From Macrolepiota albuminosa (Eukaryota > Basidiomycota > Agaricomycetes > Agaricales > Agaricaceae): a stretch of DNA of 64,000 bases. The notes under the pieces are model-generated. The model saw nothing but the letters and a program-made list of their open reading frames with translations, was not told the DNA's origin and did not search any database. Below are positions 11,442-21,695 of this stretch, one piece after another. Positions within the stretch are counted from its first letter, which is position 1, and the number at the start of each line of letters is the position of its first letter. Where the stretch lies: positions 377,419 to 441,418 of the forward strand of contig JAMWFC010000037.1 of the NCBI GenBank assembly GCA_027475525.1. The letters run 5' to 3'. The position numbers were made by a program, and so were the translations under genes.

Positions 11442-13600
11442 ATGTCTGCCCTCCTGCAACCGCCTGAACCAATATTTTCACCAAAGAAAAGGCGAGTGGA
11501 ACCGATATTTACAGTGGAAGAAAGATCTATCTTTGAACCATACAAGGAACTCTACCGCTCCTCAACTACTCCTCAAGCTCGGACTGCTATCTTGAAGGAT
11601 AAAATCCTAACGGATATCTTCAACTACTGGGCCACTAAGGGGACAGAGCCAAAGACAGGGGAAGAGTAGGCTGAGAGAATCAAAGTAGGTACAGCAACTC
11701 ATTGCAAAGAACTTGACATCATTTCCTTGAATAGAAGGTTGTCCAGTATATCAAGAATTGCTGGCGCCCTTATTACCAGCATAAAAATCCAAAGGTGCTC
11801 CTGAAAACTTCACTGCGAGATGTTGTCCGGCAGACAATGGCAAAGGAGATAAACGAGGAGATCCAGAACTTGTTGAGGGGTAAGGATCACAACGCCTCGG
11901 GATTGGATGCATTTGCACAATATAATGTGGCTGTCAAAAATGTTATGCATCAACTCACACCACAGGAGGAAAGTTGTTTACGGAAGATGGTGGCAGAATG
12001 GAGCGAAAAAGGAAATCTGCCAGAAATTCAGCGCAAGTTGGTACTCCATCCATCCCCCATCCATCCTCTATTTGTTGTACATCTGTCTGCTTGATTCCGC
12101 TTTCTAATCATTGTCTCTACAGGAAGGCCCGAAAGCACGGTTTGAAGCGTGTGGACGATGCAGATGTGCTTCGATTTAGAGAAATGGGCATGTTGAGTTG
12201 GACTGTTGTTGGGTGGTATGCAGATGAAGGCATGACTATTAGAATGTATGTGGTGCCATCATTGGCATGTTGAGTTGGACTGTTGTTGGGTGGTATGCAG
12301 ATGAAGGCATGACTATTAGAATGTATGTGGTGCCATCATTCTTTAAACAATTTTGACATCAATTATAGTCATGACAATATGTCATACTTGACCCATGCTA
12401 ACCGACCAACCTTCCAAGACTCCTTTCCTGACCTTGTTAGTGACCTCAACAAGAAGATGATGGATTACATGTCTGCTCTTCTTGGTAGAGACATGCTGTC
12501 CAACATGCAATCACCCCATGATTTGACTCCTCCTATCCTTACACGCCATGACCTCATCCTTGATCTGGATAGGGATGAATTCCCAATATTACCAGCAGAT
12601 CCAGGACCAAATATATTTCAAACTCGGGCAGAATTGGAAATGCTTGTCCGGGACTATCTAAATACTCATTACAGTGAATCCTAGTTTTCTCCACCTTTGC
12701 TCATCATCTGATCACTCTGTCAGAAATTGCGTCTGGTTACCGGTATGAATCTGCTCCTTACAAGGCAGTGAGGACCAATGATCAGCAATTCATACATTCA
12801 AGGTATCTTCCAGAGAGTCTGATATTCCAAGATCCCCATAATCTTGGTCAGCCTGAGCTATTGCGTCTGCTGAACTTCTGGAGAGACCGTCAAGGACAGT
12901 ATGGATCCAGTGACACCTTCCGCTGGACAGTTTATCTCAACCGTCACAAGCAGCCAGTAGCTGCCAAGTACGGCACCTGAGCTGATCATGAAAAAAATGC
13001 AGCAGCAGCAGCAGCATGTAAGGCTACATGCAAAAATGGAGGGAAAAATTGGAAACAGAGGCCAACACCATCAGTGGTAGTCAATGGCAACAGTAGGACT
13101 ATTGCTAATGATGGAGCCGCTGATGGCAGATCCGCTTTAGTCACCGGATCTGCAGCCAACTTGGAACTGGGGCCTACACTTCCCCTGTCACCTAGCGTAC
13201 CACACACACCACTGCCTCCACACACTCCACAGCCTCAGCACCACAACAGATCCACGGCTCACAACAAAGCTTGACCCAATGTATCAGCTTCCGCTCACAA
13301 CAAATCCGTTCATGACAAATGTGGTGATGATACAGCAGTGGTAGATGCCACTACCATCCACCTCTTACATCAAAGAGGATGGAGCCATCCAGACCCTCCA
13401 ATTAATGGCCCTAGTGATGGTTCCCCTAGATATAGAGTGTCAAGAAGGGTGCTCGACATTCTTCAAGATGAGGACAATGACCAATTTGAAGGTGAGGGAA
13501 GGCCAGCATTACAAAACCAAAAGAAGCGCAAGGCATTGCCTAACCAATTGTCAACAAATTCCAAGCGACCCTGCAAGTCTCAAGCACAAATGTTATAGGA
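11442..13600 (+). CDS. KDZ cargo gene, plus strand, unknown function
   Basis: Starts MSALLQPPEPIFSPKKRR at 11442. After an in-frame TAG at 11667 (one step from CAG), an intron with a TAG acceptor near 11735 leads to PYYQHKNPKVLLKTSLRDVV. A second intron (about 12037-12121) leads to ARKHGLKRVDDADVLRFREM. Later exons at 12379-12684 and 12740-12980 contain DFPDLVSDLNKKMMDYMSAL and LLRLLNFWRDRQG. The tail (13000-13600) is Ser/Pro/His-rich with a basic stretch (NQKKRKALPNQ). A 77-bp duplication (12187/12264) breaks one exon. No domain is recognised. Conserved exon-intron structure points to a real gene family travelling with the transposon, divergent from the transposase. At least one stop suggests this copy is decaying. 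Confidence 0.55.
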
Positions 13601-13870
13601 GGATGCAGCTCGATACATTGATATGTCTACACCAGCAAAAAGGAGTAGCAGCTGCACTAAGGTCATTTGACCAGTCTGCCATCATTGATGTGGGGAAGGG
13701 GGGAATGCTACATTACATTTTTGTAAACTATAGGGTTACAAAAATGTAGGAATGTCTGTTATAGCAAAAAAAAAAATTGTAATCGTCCATCTTCACTTCA
13801 CTTCTGTTGCCTTCTGTCTCTCAGTAAGCTGACTGGATGATTGGGTCCATTGCATCGGCGGCCGACTACT

Positions 13871-15729
13871 TCAGGAGTTGCTGCGAGCCCATCCCCTTGG
13901 GCCAGGGAGAGGGTCCTCAGCAGGGACTGGCGGAGGGACGGAAGATGGTTGAGGGGGTGATGAAGATGTTTGTGCAGGAGTTGTCCCTGAGGATGTTTGT
14001 TGAAGCAGGGACAGAGCGACGGTGAGAGCGGATAAGTCAGCGGCATGATGGGACTGGTAAGTGGCAAGGGCAGAGGTGTCACCAGTGGGAACAGATACGT
14101 CAGCAGTGGCAGGGGATTGGTCAGCAGTGGGGTCAGGTGTGATTTCTTCCTCTTCAACGATGGGTCCAAGTCCACTGTGCCCCGTTGGATGCACTGCCAC
14201 ATCATCCTGAGCTGACGGACTGGAGGGACAGGTGGAGATGTGAAGTTGATTCTGCAAAGTGTCAACCACACCCCAAATATTGCAGATCTGCTCTTCCGTC
14301 TGACGGATCCATCTGGCGTGGTCTTCAAGTGTCCCACCCACAAGAGAAACATTTGTTTGCAGGGTGTCTATGCAGCCACCAAGCATGTCAACCTGAGTCT
14401 GGTAGCGACGGAAGAAGTCCTTGATACGCAGTAACCAGCTCTCCTCAGCCGTGACAAACCCGTCCCGCACCTGCTCCCCAACATTCCACAATGCCTCCTG
14501 GAACCCATTCTCCATCCTGTCCAAACGGCTCTCCACCCCTGCCATTACACCAGCCACAATGTCCTCACTGTGACTAGACTCCATTGCCCGCTCCTTGCCC
14601 TTTCCCTTGACCGGAAGAGGATCTGCTGGGCAGTTGGAGGTCAACAGTTGGGATGGACGGATGGACAGTTTTGATGGTCCCGCAATTGGACTGGCTGGTT
14701 CATCTGCTAACTATTGGTTAGCTATTTGAGCAGAAAAAGAGTTTCATACTCTCATCACTCTCAATAATCCTCACTGACTTCTTTCTGAGTGGTTTTTTCC
14801 CCTTGCCCTTGTTGCCGGGCTTGACGGTTTTCTTGACAATATAATCCTCACTGACTTCTTTCTGAGTGGTTTTTTCCCCTTGCCCTTGTTGCCGGGCTTG
14901 ACGGTTTTCTTGACAATTATCAGGCTGTATGTTCATTTGCAAATGAGCCGGCAGAGATTGCATGCAGTGCTGCTCTTTGTCCTGACACACTGTAGCCGCT
15001 TACTTGCGCAATATTGGCAAGGGGGATTCATGTGCTGACCTCAGATACCTGCCCAACAGCATCCCTCTGGTAATTTCTCTCTTCGGTATCCTGCTCTCTT
15101 GTTCTTCCTCTTCCTCTTCATCCTCATCCTCATCCTTGTCCTCCTGCTCCTCCGGTATTGGATGGCTACCAGGAGGTGGACGGTTACCAATATAACTCAC
15201 CGTTTTTGCTTCTTGGAGGTTGGTGATGGACCAGATGAAACTCCTGCCGCTGGAGGACTTGGTCGTTTTCTCTTCTTTGAAATTGGTGATGGACTAGACA
15301 AATCTCCTGCTGCTGGCCTGTAAACTATCCGGTCTTCTTGTGCCGGTGCCGTCGACAGATCCAGTCGCTCATTGCCCCCACTTGGTTCTTCCCCCCTTCC
15401 GCTTCTCTGGGACCATTTCTTCGCAGCGTCCTTCAACCACCTGGTCATATCCTCATCAGAAAGCTTGCTCTGGAGTAGCGGGATAACTTTGTTGATGAAA
15501 CTTCTCCTGGAATCAAGGAGGAGTTTCTTGTCACCCTGGACCTGGCTGATCGTCAGCCACATGTCAACCTATAGGACGACTGTTAGTGCATGTCTAGTAG
15601 GCAGGAGTGCTTGCATCTTACCAGGTCCTTCAGCTGTCCTTTGAGTTGACGCAGGTCTCCTCTGCGCGCAAGGTACAATACTCAAACATCCATGTCAGCG
15701 ACCCATTGATGGAGTTCTTCATTAGACAT
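13871..15729 (-). CDS. KDZ cargo gene, minus strand, coiled-coil protein
   Basis: Starts MSNEELHQWVADMDV at 15729. An in-frame TGA follows at once (CGA-type), then RGDLRQLKGQLKDL and an intron with a GTAAGA donor and a CCTATAG acceptor near 15573. The next exon encodes a helical segment (LLQSKLSDEDMTRWLKDAAK) and a basic SKKRKRPSPP nuclear-signal-like region, then a Glu/Asp-rich run (15110-15160). The last part (14644-13871) is an amphipathic helix region (ESRLDRMENGFQEALWNVGE and onward) followed by a Pro/Ser-rich tail. A 77-bp duplication at 14764/14841 repeats a Lys/Gly-rich stretch. No catalytic motif is seen. A DNA- or chromatin-associated structural role is only inferred from charge and coiled coil. 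Confidence 0.5.
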
Positions 15730-15923
15730 GGCAGATAGAGGATTAAAGAAACGGACGAGAACTTTACCCAAAGCTAGTTCTGAAAATAGATATCATGTGA
15801 CCCTGTTTAAATTACAAAAGAAGTTTGATTTATTGCTTGACAAACCTTACTTTGTTTATCTTACAGTTTAGTAAATAACAATTAGCTAAGCAGGTCAAAA
15901 ATTCTAGACAGTTTGATATTACT

Positions 15924-16002
15924 GCACTAGTGGGAGTCAAATCCACCTACTGCAAAACAGAATGGCTACCAATGGATAAAATTCCACTAGGCCACCGATG
16001 CT
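15924..16002 (-). other. tRNA-like module, second family (right arm)
   Basis: B-box variant GGATTTGACTCC in a GTGG/CCAC arm and a weaker A-box near 15990. This is the most diverged copy and has no counterpart in the left arm. Confidence 0.4.
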
Positions 16003-16083
16003 TATTGTATACTGCTATAGTGTAAATGTATATCAGTCTAATATTCTGTGTGTGGTCAAAAATCTTGACAGTTTGATGTCAAT

Positions 16084-16162
16084 GCACTAGTGGGAGTCAA
16101 ACCTACCTACTGCAAGATACAAGGAATACCAATTAAGAATATTCCACTACACCACAGATGCT
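16084..16162 (-). other. tRNA-like module, second family (right arm)
   Basis: Mirror of 5648-5726, with TGGTGTAGTGG and GGTTTGACTCC boxes on the minus strand. Confidence 0.5.
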
Positions 16163-16369
16163 TACTGGACACCGCTAGCTATGATGTAAATAAATATCAG
16201 TCTAACATTGTCAATTCAATACAGATGAACCAGTTGTGGTAAATTCTTGGATCCATCCACGTACAGGATACCACTTCAGCAGACCCCTTCCACCCTCTGT
16301 CAATTTACTACAAGTAAAAATTGATAACACTATCCATTCAAATTCTGTACAATACTGACTTGTAGTAAG

Positions 16370-16448
16370 TGCCTGTGGTACAATGGAATATTGATACATT
16401 GATATTTCATATTGTGCACAAGAGGTGGGTTCAACTCCTACTAGTGCA
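16370..16448 (+). other. tRNA-like module, second family (right arm)
   Basis: Mirror of 5290-5371, with A-box TGGTACAATGG and B-box GGTTCAACTCC on the plus strand. Confidence 0.5.
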
Positions 16449-16700
16449 CATACATGACTCAACTTCTACAGTCTAGCATTTTATTAATTGTTATTTACAT
16501 ACACAGTATGAGTGCTATGATGTAAATAAATATCAGTCTAACATTGTCAATTCAATACAGATGAACCAGTTGCGGTAAATTCTTGGATCCGTCCATGTAC
16601 AGGATACTACTTCAGCAACAAAGTAAGGTTGTAATTTTATGGTGTCTTTTTATACTGCTGCACTTTTGCACTACATGTACACTGTACTCACTTTTGTTAA

Positions 16701-16826
16701 GCATCTGTGGTCAAATGGAATATTGATACATTCATATTTCATATTGTGCAATCTGTGGTCAAATGGAATATTGATACATTCATATTTCATATTGTGCACA
16801 AGATGCGGGTTTGACTCCCACTAGTG
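16701..16826 (+). other. tRNA-like module, second family, with internal 48-bp repeat
   Basis: Mirror of 5123-5202. A 48-bp segment is repeated (16703 and 16751) before the B-box GGTTTGACTCC at 16809. Confidence 0.45.
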
Positions 16827-18034
16827 CACATTATATATTAGCAGCAGGATGCTGACGTCCGCTAGCGTCATAAATTTGATCCGTTCCAAAGCTCCAGAGA
16901 TTTCTACAGTGGCATAAGGTGGACGACTTTGTGCATCTGTTTATTCCACTGTGCGGGACAAGTGGACGTTGCTTGTTGCATCCAGTGGAATAATCACATG
17001 TACAAATTCCTCCATCCTATACCCGCTTCAGTAATTTCTAGAGTTTTGAACGGATCAACTTAATGATGCTAGCGAGTGATGAACGGATATTTTATTAGGG
17101 CTTACAGGCCCTATTAAAATATTTGTCACTAGCAACTTAATGATGCTAGCGAGTGATGAACGGATATTTTATTAGGGCTTACAGGCCCTATTAAAATATT
17201 TGTCACTAGCGGAACCCGCCTCATGTGCAAAAATATGAAATATCAACCTATCAATATTCCATTGTGACCATTAGACCCCATTAAGGTGGAGTAGTAGAAG
17301 CCACCGCTGTACACAGTATTGAATATGAATAAACAAATATTCCACTGAACAACTGGGACTGGTTGCACTGCTGACATCAGCTGGGTCACATGCCAACATC
17401 CGCTACTGTCTGCTGGCATGCCAGCGGACAGCAGACACTCACGCACCCACTTCTGCTCTTCCCCCTCTTTCTCCCCCATGCTATCCTCTCTACTCCCCAC
17501 ACTACCTCACACGCCACCCCCATCCACCACATGCCCCCCGCTTCCCTCCTCACCTCTAACCTAACGTCCGACGTCTGCTACGTCTGCTGATACACCCATG
17601 TTCCTCCCCTTCCCCCTTCCCTCTTTCTCCCCACCCCCCCCCCATCCCTCCTCTGCCACCCCCCACGCTCTCTGAGATGCCACCCCATGCAGCAGACACC
17701 CACACACCCCCTTTCCTTCTCTCCTGTCCTGATGCCGGACGACGCCGGGGGTTGCCGACAGATTCCTGTGGATGCCGACAGATGTCCAACAAATGTGGAC
17801 GGATGCCGACGGATGCCAGCGGGTCACAATGGCTGCCAACGAACTCTGACGGATGCCAGCTGATGGCCAGCTGATGGCAGATGATGCCAACGCCCCTTTC
17901 AAGCCACGAAACCTCTTTTGGGAGGTATGCCACCCCCCTTCCACCTCAAAATATCCATATGGGGACCTGCGGGGACGTAGGTGGACGTCTGCTCATTGTG
18001 TTATCCAACCTTTGACTCTATCCATTGGTAACAG

Positions 18035-18115
18035 ACCTGTGGTGCAACGGTTAAATGTGCGTTCCATTGCTGGAGGCCTGCCCAAGGCCAGGGGTTCGAT
18101 TCCCCCCCGCAGGCA
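18035..18115 (+). other. tRNA-like module, class II-like (right arm)
   Basis: 81 nt, nearly identical to the inverse of 4025-4105, with A-box TGGTGCAACGG, B-box GGTTCGATTCC and a GCCT...AGGC variable hairpin. Together the outer modules of both arms point toward the element ends. Confidence 0.55.
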
Positions 18116-18745
18116 TACGGTGGGCAAAGACAATGTTTCTTTTTCTTTGGTCCAACCAGCCACTGTGGACCGGCATAGGCCTCTGCAGATGTCCGCTGGT
18201 GCCCTGCGCAGGCCTGGGAGGGCCTGCGTAGGTTTGAGTGGGTCGATATAGGTCTGCGTGGATGTCCGCTGGTGGCTTGCATAGGCCTGCGTAGGTCTGC
18301 GGGGCCCTTTTGTGGACGTATGCTGACATCAGGGGTGGGAAAAGGAGGGAAGGGGAGGCATGCAGCCTCGAGTTATTGTGGGGAGGAAGAGAGAGGGGAG
18401 GGAAGTGGGGAACCTCGAGGAGGGTTGATTCATGCCATGATGTCTGCCAATGGAGGAGGCTTTCACTCGTGGGCTGATGCCCGCTAGTGGCCGCTGATGC
18501 ACATTGACGTCTGCTAGTGCCTGCTGGCATCTGCCGGGCCTGCATGCACATGTGTCTGCCCACCTTTTATTAATCCACTGGACCGTGTCATACAGCACAT
18601 TGTGACATGTCCGCAGCTCTGTATTCTACAGCACTGTGGGCACTGCACTGCGCCAGTGTAGTGGACTCCACTGGACATGTATGGTATGGCACAAAACGAG
18701 CTCCCGTACAATGTATGACACGTACCATTGTGATGCCCTACCCTG

Positions 18746-18752
18746 CTCTATG
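18746..18752 (+). repeat. KDZ target-site duplication, right copy
   Basis: CTCTATG, identical to 3388-3394. Confidence 0.8.
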
Positions 18753-19728
18753 GGCGTTCTGGAACGCCCAACGTATGGACCAGTCTGGCTATGGACCGTG
18801 CCATGCGCATTCATTGGCGCAGCCTTTTCAGGTTTGCGCTTGTATGCACTCTCAGCACCAGCCGCCTCTTCAAGACCACGGTACACAAGTACCTGGCCTA
18901 TGTCTTTGCAAGGCCAGGCCTCTACAAAGAGGCTGTGGCTTAGTACAAGGCAGCTACGGGGCAAGTCTTTGTGCCCCTCCACGCCGACGACCCTAACTTT
19001 GAGGCTCAGGCTGTGGACATCCTGGAAGCATCAGCTTTTGTGTTTACCACTTCGAACGTGTTACACGTCCTTCTTCACAATCAAATTCCGGTCAGCTGGG
19101 CTGACCATGCTTATACCTATGGGGTCACCTACTTGGCCCACATATTCTTCAGTGACAGCTGGATCTACAACGAGGCTGCCGCCATTGATGACGAGAGGCT
19201 GCAACGCCTCAACTATTATGGGACACCTCTGTCCATTGCTCAGTAGGATGGGTGGTGCGAGGCCACCATTGGCAATCAACAATGCCTTATGCTCCAGCAG
19301 CAGGACAGCCATTGTGCTTATGACGACACATTTACCAAGGGGATGTACCTTCTCATTGGGCAAGACATTCATGCCTGCAAAATCTGGACGTGCCAGTACC
19401 CGTCTGACACTGGAGATCTTCCTGATCCCCAACCACCTATCTAGGGGTCAATCGTTGACCCCACTCTCACACTGTCCCCCCTCCGGGACTATGACGACTC
19501 CCTGCCCATAGCATGGCCATCGGGCACTTCCTATAAGCCCACACCCGAGGATGAACTCCTCAACTACGACATGGACGACACGACTGCCAATGGCCATCGG
19601 GCACTTCCTATAAGCCCACACCCGAGGATGAACTCCTCAACTACGACATGGACGACACGACTGCCAATCTATTCCAGGAGCCTGGGGACTCTCCCATTGC
19701 CCCCGTCCCTGACTTACCAATGGCCTGA
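18746..19728 (+). pseudogene. Gypsy A third ORF (env position), 3' part
   Basis: Continues in frame from 3387 once the KDZ element and one target copy are set aside. It encodes YGRSGTPNVWTSLAMDRAMR, then a Leu/Phe/Tyr-rich region (HKYLAYVFARPGLYKEAV, GVTYLAHIFFSDSWIYNEAA) and a Pro/Asp-rich end (PTPEDELLNYDMDD). Stops at 18941, 19244 and 19442 are TAG, one step from CAG. The 77-bp duplication at 19513/19590 shifts the frame; collapsing it gives a natural end at TGA 19726. With the 5' part the ORF is about 1,100 codons. No transmembrane run or fusion-protein feature is evident, so despite its position it does not look like a typical envelope protein. Function unknown. Confidence 0.65.
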
Positions 19729-19773
19729 CCATCATATTATTTTGAGACCGTAGCTCAGTCTGATTGGGGGGTG

Positions 19774-20085
19774 TGTAGCGTAGTCCGCTATGTGGCGTTG
19801 ACCACATAGCTTATACTTACAGTAGTAGTTAATATTATATTATATTTATTATAATATAATATTATTATGTGGTGTTGACCACATAGCTTATACTTACAGT
19901 AGTAGTTAATATTATATTATATTTATTATAATATAATATTATTAATTATATTATTATATATAGTTCTACCAGCTGCTTACAAAGCAGCTTATTTTTTGTG
20001 TTTATACTACATAGTCAATAGACCAGACTGGTCTGATTCTGTGCAGTGTGAACTCTAAGCTCACAAACCCTGTAACTTCGTTACA
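19774..20085 (+). repeat. Probable 3' LTR of gypsy element A
   Basis: Starts TGTAGCGTAG directly after a purine tract (ATTGGGGGGTG, 19763-19773) and ends CGTTACA. The 3' edge is supported because the next bases resume a Harbinger coding exon (HAQA on the minus strand). The LTR is AT-rich with ATTATATTATATTTATTATA-type palindromes, and carries a 77-bp duplication (19789/19866) with one mismatch. The partner LTR is outside the window, so this rests on position and termini. Confidence 0.6.
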
Positions 20086-20917
20086 GGGCCTGTGCATGAC
20101 ATAAATTGAAAAGTTCTTTATAATTTTGAGGTCTGGAAGATTCATCAGTGTTATTTAGCTTGTATCAAAGATCAACATACCTCTGATTGCCTCGTTTCCA
20201 CCCTTGCAGATGGTATTGGACTTTACAGTATGGTATAAGCATCATATCACAGAGTGGAAATCCAGCATCTGCTAGAAAAAAAACACCCGAGGGGAAGCTG
20301 CAAATCTCATTGGTGAGCATATTCAAAAACACGGGAGTCTGCAGCACTACCCTTCCATCCTGCCAATATATATATAAATTTCAGAAAGAAATCTGATGCA
20401 GCAAGGACATTTTGAGATGTTTGGCCTTTGCGGTTGCAGTAGCATGCAATGTCCAGCTCGCTCACCCAAGAATCTATAATAGAACTATCAATTGCACCAT
20501 GGCAGTCCTTAAAGAATGGATAGAGTATGGAACTTGGTTGGCTAGCATTGGTTTAACATATTTCCAATAAAAAGAACCACAGAACATTTTCGTAAGTTTG
20601 TGAATATACCTGTGTAGTAACAAGTCAGTAACGCTCAGGATAAGCTCTGACTGCTCACATAGAAATGGTGGAGCCGGATCTTTGGAATCACTCCTGTAGA
20701 AGCCAGGAAACTGATCCATTTCTAACAAAATATAGGAATATAGCCAATTGCTTATCAGCCATAATTCCTCGGCTATTCCTCCAGCCATGGTTCAGCTGAA
20801 GCTCATTTGATAGCTTCTGAAAGACCGTCCAGGACATGCTCATTTGCTCTTAAAAACGTTGAGGATGGCCTGAAAGAATTTCATTGAGCCATAGTTGACC
20901 AGTAAGCACTGAGGTAT
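20086..20917 (-). pseudogene. PIF/Harbinger (HARBI1-like) transposase, broken
   Basis: Minus-strand sequence shows, in order, MSMSWTVFQKLSNEL, DKQLAIFLYFV, FQRSGSTIS, then the DDE_Tnp_4 core: DCHGAIDSSIIDSWV (first Asp), CNRKGQTSQNVLAASDF, ILAGWKGSAADSRVFEYA (second Asp), FFLADAGFPL and PYCKVQYHLQGW. An intron (GTATGT donor at 20185, CTTCCAG acceptor) joins GNQR to PQNYKELFNLCHAQA, where gypsy A's LTR cuts the gene. At the other end gypsy B is inserted at 20918, and a stretch open on the minus strand beyond 58475 may be its upstream part. Stops and small frameshifts are present. The DGTHI motif usual in this family is replaced by DSSII. Inactive relic, and the oldest element here by nesting. 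Confidence 0.8.
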
Positions 20918-20922
20918 GTTTT
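20918..20922 (+). repeat. Gypsy B target-site duplication, left
   Basis: GTTTT, identical to 58471-58475. Confidence 0.85.
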
Positions 20923-21197
20923 TGTTATGAATTATTCCAAACAGACTTATTTTAAGATCTTTAGAGGCAGATCATATCATGTTTCTCATCTTTGCGTGTT
21001 CTCACTACTATTATCTCTTTTATTGATTCACTTACCCTATTTTTCTCCTTTTATTGTTTTGTTTATTGCATCATATACTCCTTAAAACTTAACATATGAT
21101 TCTTTATCTTGTGTATATAAGGCCTCATGTATTCGGTAGAAAGACTCAACTCAGTTATTGTTGGTTTTCTGATTTTGTATCAAGTCAAATCCTGACA
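20923..21197 (+). repeat. 5' LTR of gypsy B
   Basis: TGTTATGAAT...AATCCTGACA, 275 bp. It contains a TATA box (TATATAA, 21114-21120) and, 34 bp after the start of that box, AACTCAGTTAT (21148-21158), likely the first bases of the transcript. Confidence 0.93.
21114..21120 (+). promoter_or_regulatory. TATA box in 5' LTR of gypsy B
   Basis: TATATAA, conserved in the 3' LTR. Its distance to AACTCAGTTAT (34 bp) suits a pol II start site there. Confidence 0.65.
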
Positions 21198-21199
21198 TT

Positions 21200-21210
21200 A
21201 TAACTGAGTT
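21200..21210 (+). other. Primer-binding site, self-priming type
   Basis: ATAACTGAGTT begins 2 nt after the LTR end and is the exact 11-nt reverse complement of 21148-21158 at the predicted transcript start. This is the arrangement described for Tf1/sushi elements, in which the RNA 5' end folds back and primes its own reverse transcription without a tRNA. Confidence 0.75.
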
Positions 21211-21695
21211 CCTCACTCAGCCAAGGTCCCTAGCTCATCGTAACAAGTGTCGTCCTCGCTATTTCCCCTCACCATCCTCAACAACCACCTCAACATCATT
21301 TACCTCTACCTCTCTATTCTCCCTCCACGTTAACTACGTACGCATTTCAATAAAAGGCTCAAGTATCTCTTTACTTTTTTTCTATCTCCGCCCACTGGCT
21401 GCTAACGGTAGTCAGTACATAGCGAGGAACCTTAGTCAGTACGTACAAAAGGGTTGCTTTGGGGCACTCTCCAGAGTTGAACGGTTGAGCCTGTGTCCTT
21501 CAGTGGGCCAGCCTTTACTACACCAGTGCAACAGGCGGTAGTCACTCCGTTGAGCCTGAGTATTTCACAACTGCTCTCTGGTTTATTGGCGTGAACATGT
21601 GTCAACCCATGGCTGACAAAAATCTCGACTACTTCCTGCACATGTTGTCCAAAGGCGTATAATTGGCTGGTTATACTGAGTCCTCACTTGCACAC

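Larger units (their letters stand above)
3395..18745. mobile_element. KDZ (Kyakuja-Dileera-Zisupton) DNA transposon, 15.35 kb
   Basis: The element is bounded by CTCTATG duplications and by long inverted termini. From 3405 the left end reads CATCACAACGGTACGTGTC and the right end, inverted, CATCACAATGGTACGTGTC. The outermost 10 bp match poorly. Inside are a minus-strand transposase with CxC2 and KDZ signatures, at least three other coding units, and tRNA-like modules in both arms. It interrupts the extra ORF of gypsy element A, so it is younger than A. The transposase is incomplete and several units have stops, so this copy is probably not autonomous. Six 77-bp assembly-type duplications lie inside it, so the true length is somewhat shorter. 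Confidence 0.85.
15900..18745. repeat. Right terminal inverted repeat arm of KDZ element
   Basis: Inverted counterpart of 3395-5830. It is longer because it has one extra tRNA-like module, a repeated GTAAATAAATATCAGTCTAA block (near 16184 and 16520), a 48-bp tandem repeat (16703/16751) and a 77-bp duplication (17056/17133). Confidence 0.8.

Noticed and set aside
4025..18115. Functional tRNA genes in the KDZ arms
   Set aside because: A and B boxes are good, but anticodon arms do not fold properly and acceptor ends of the second family do not pair.
3..20085. Canonical RIP as the cause of decay
   Set aside because: C-to-T changes are clear, but context could not be counted, and CpG methylation decay is the more usual explanation in mushroom-forming fungi.
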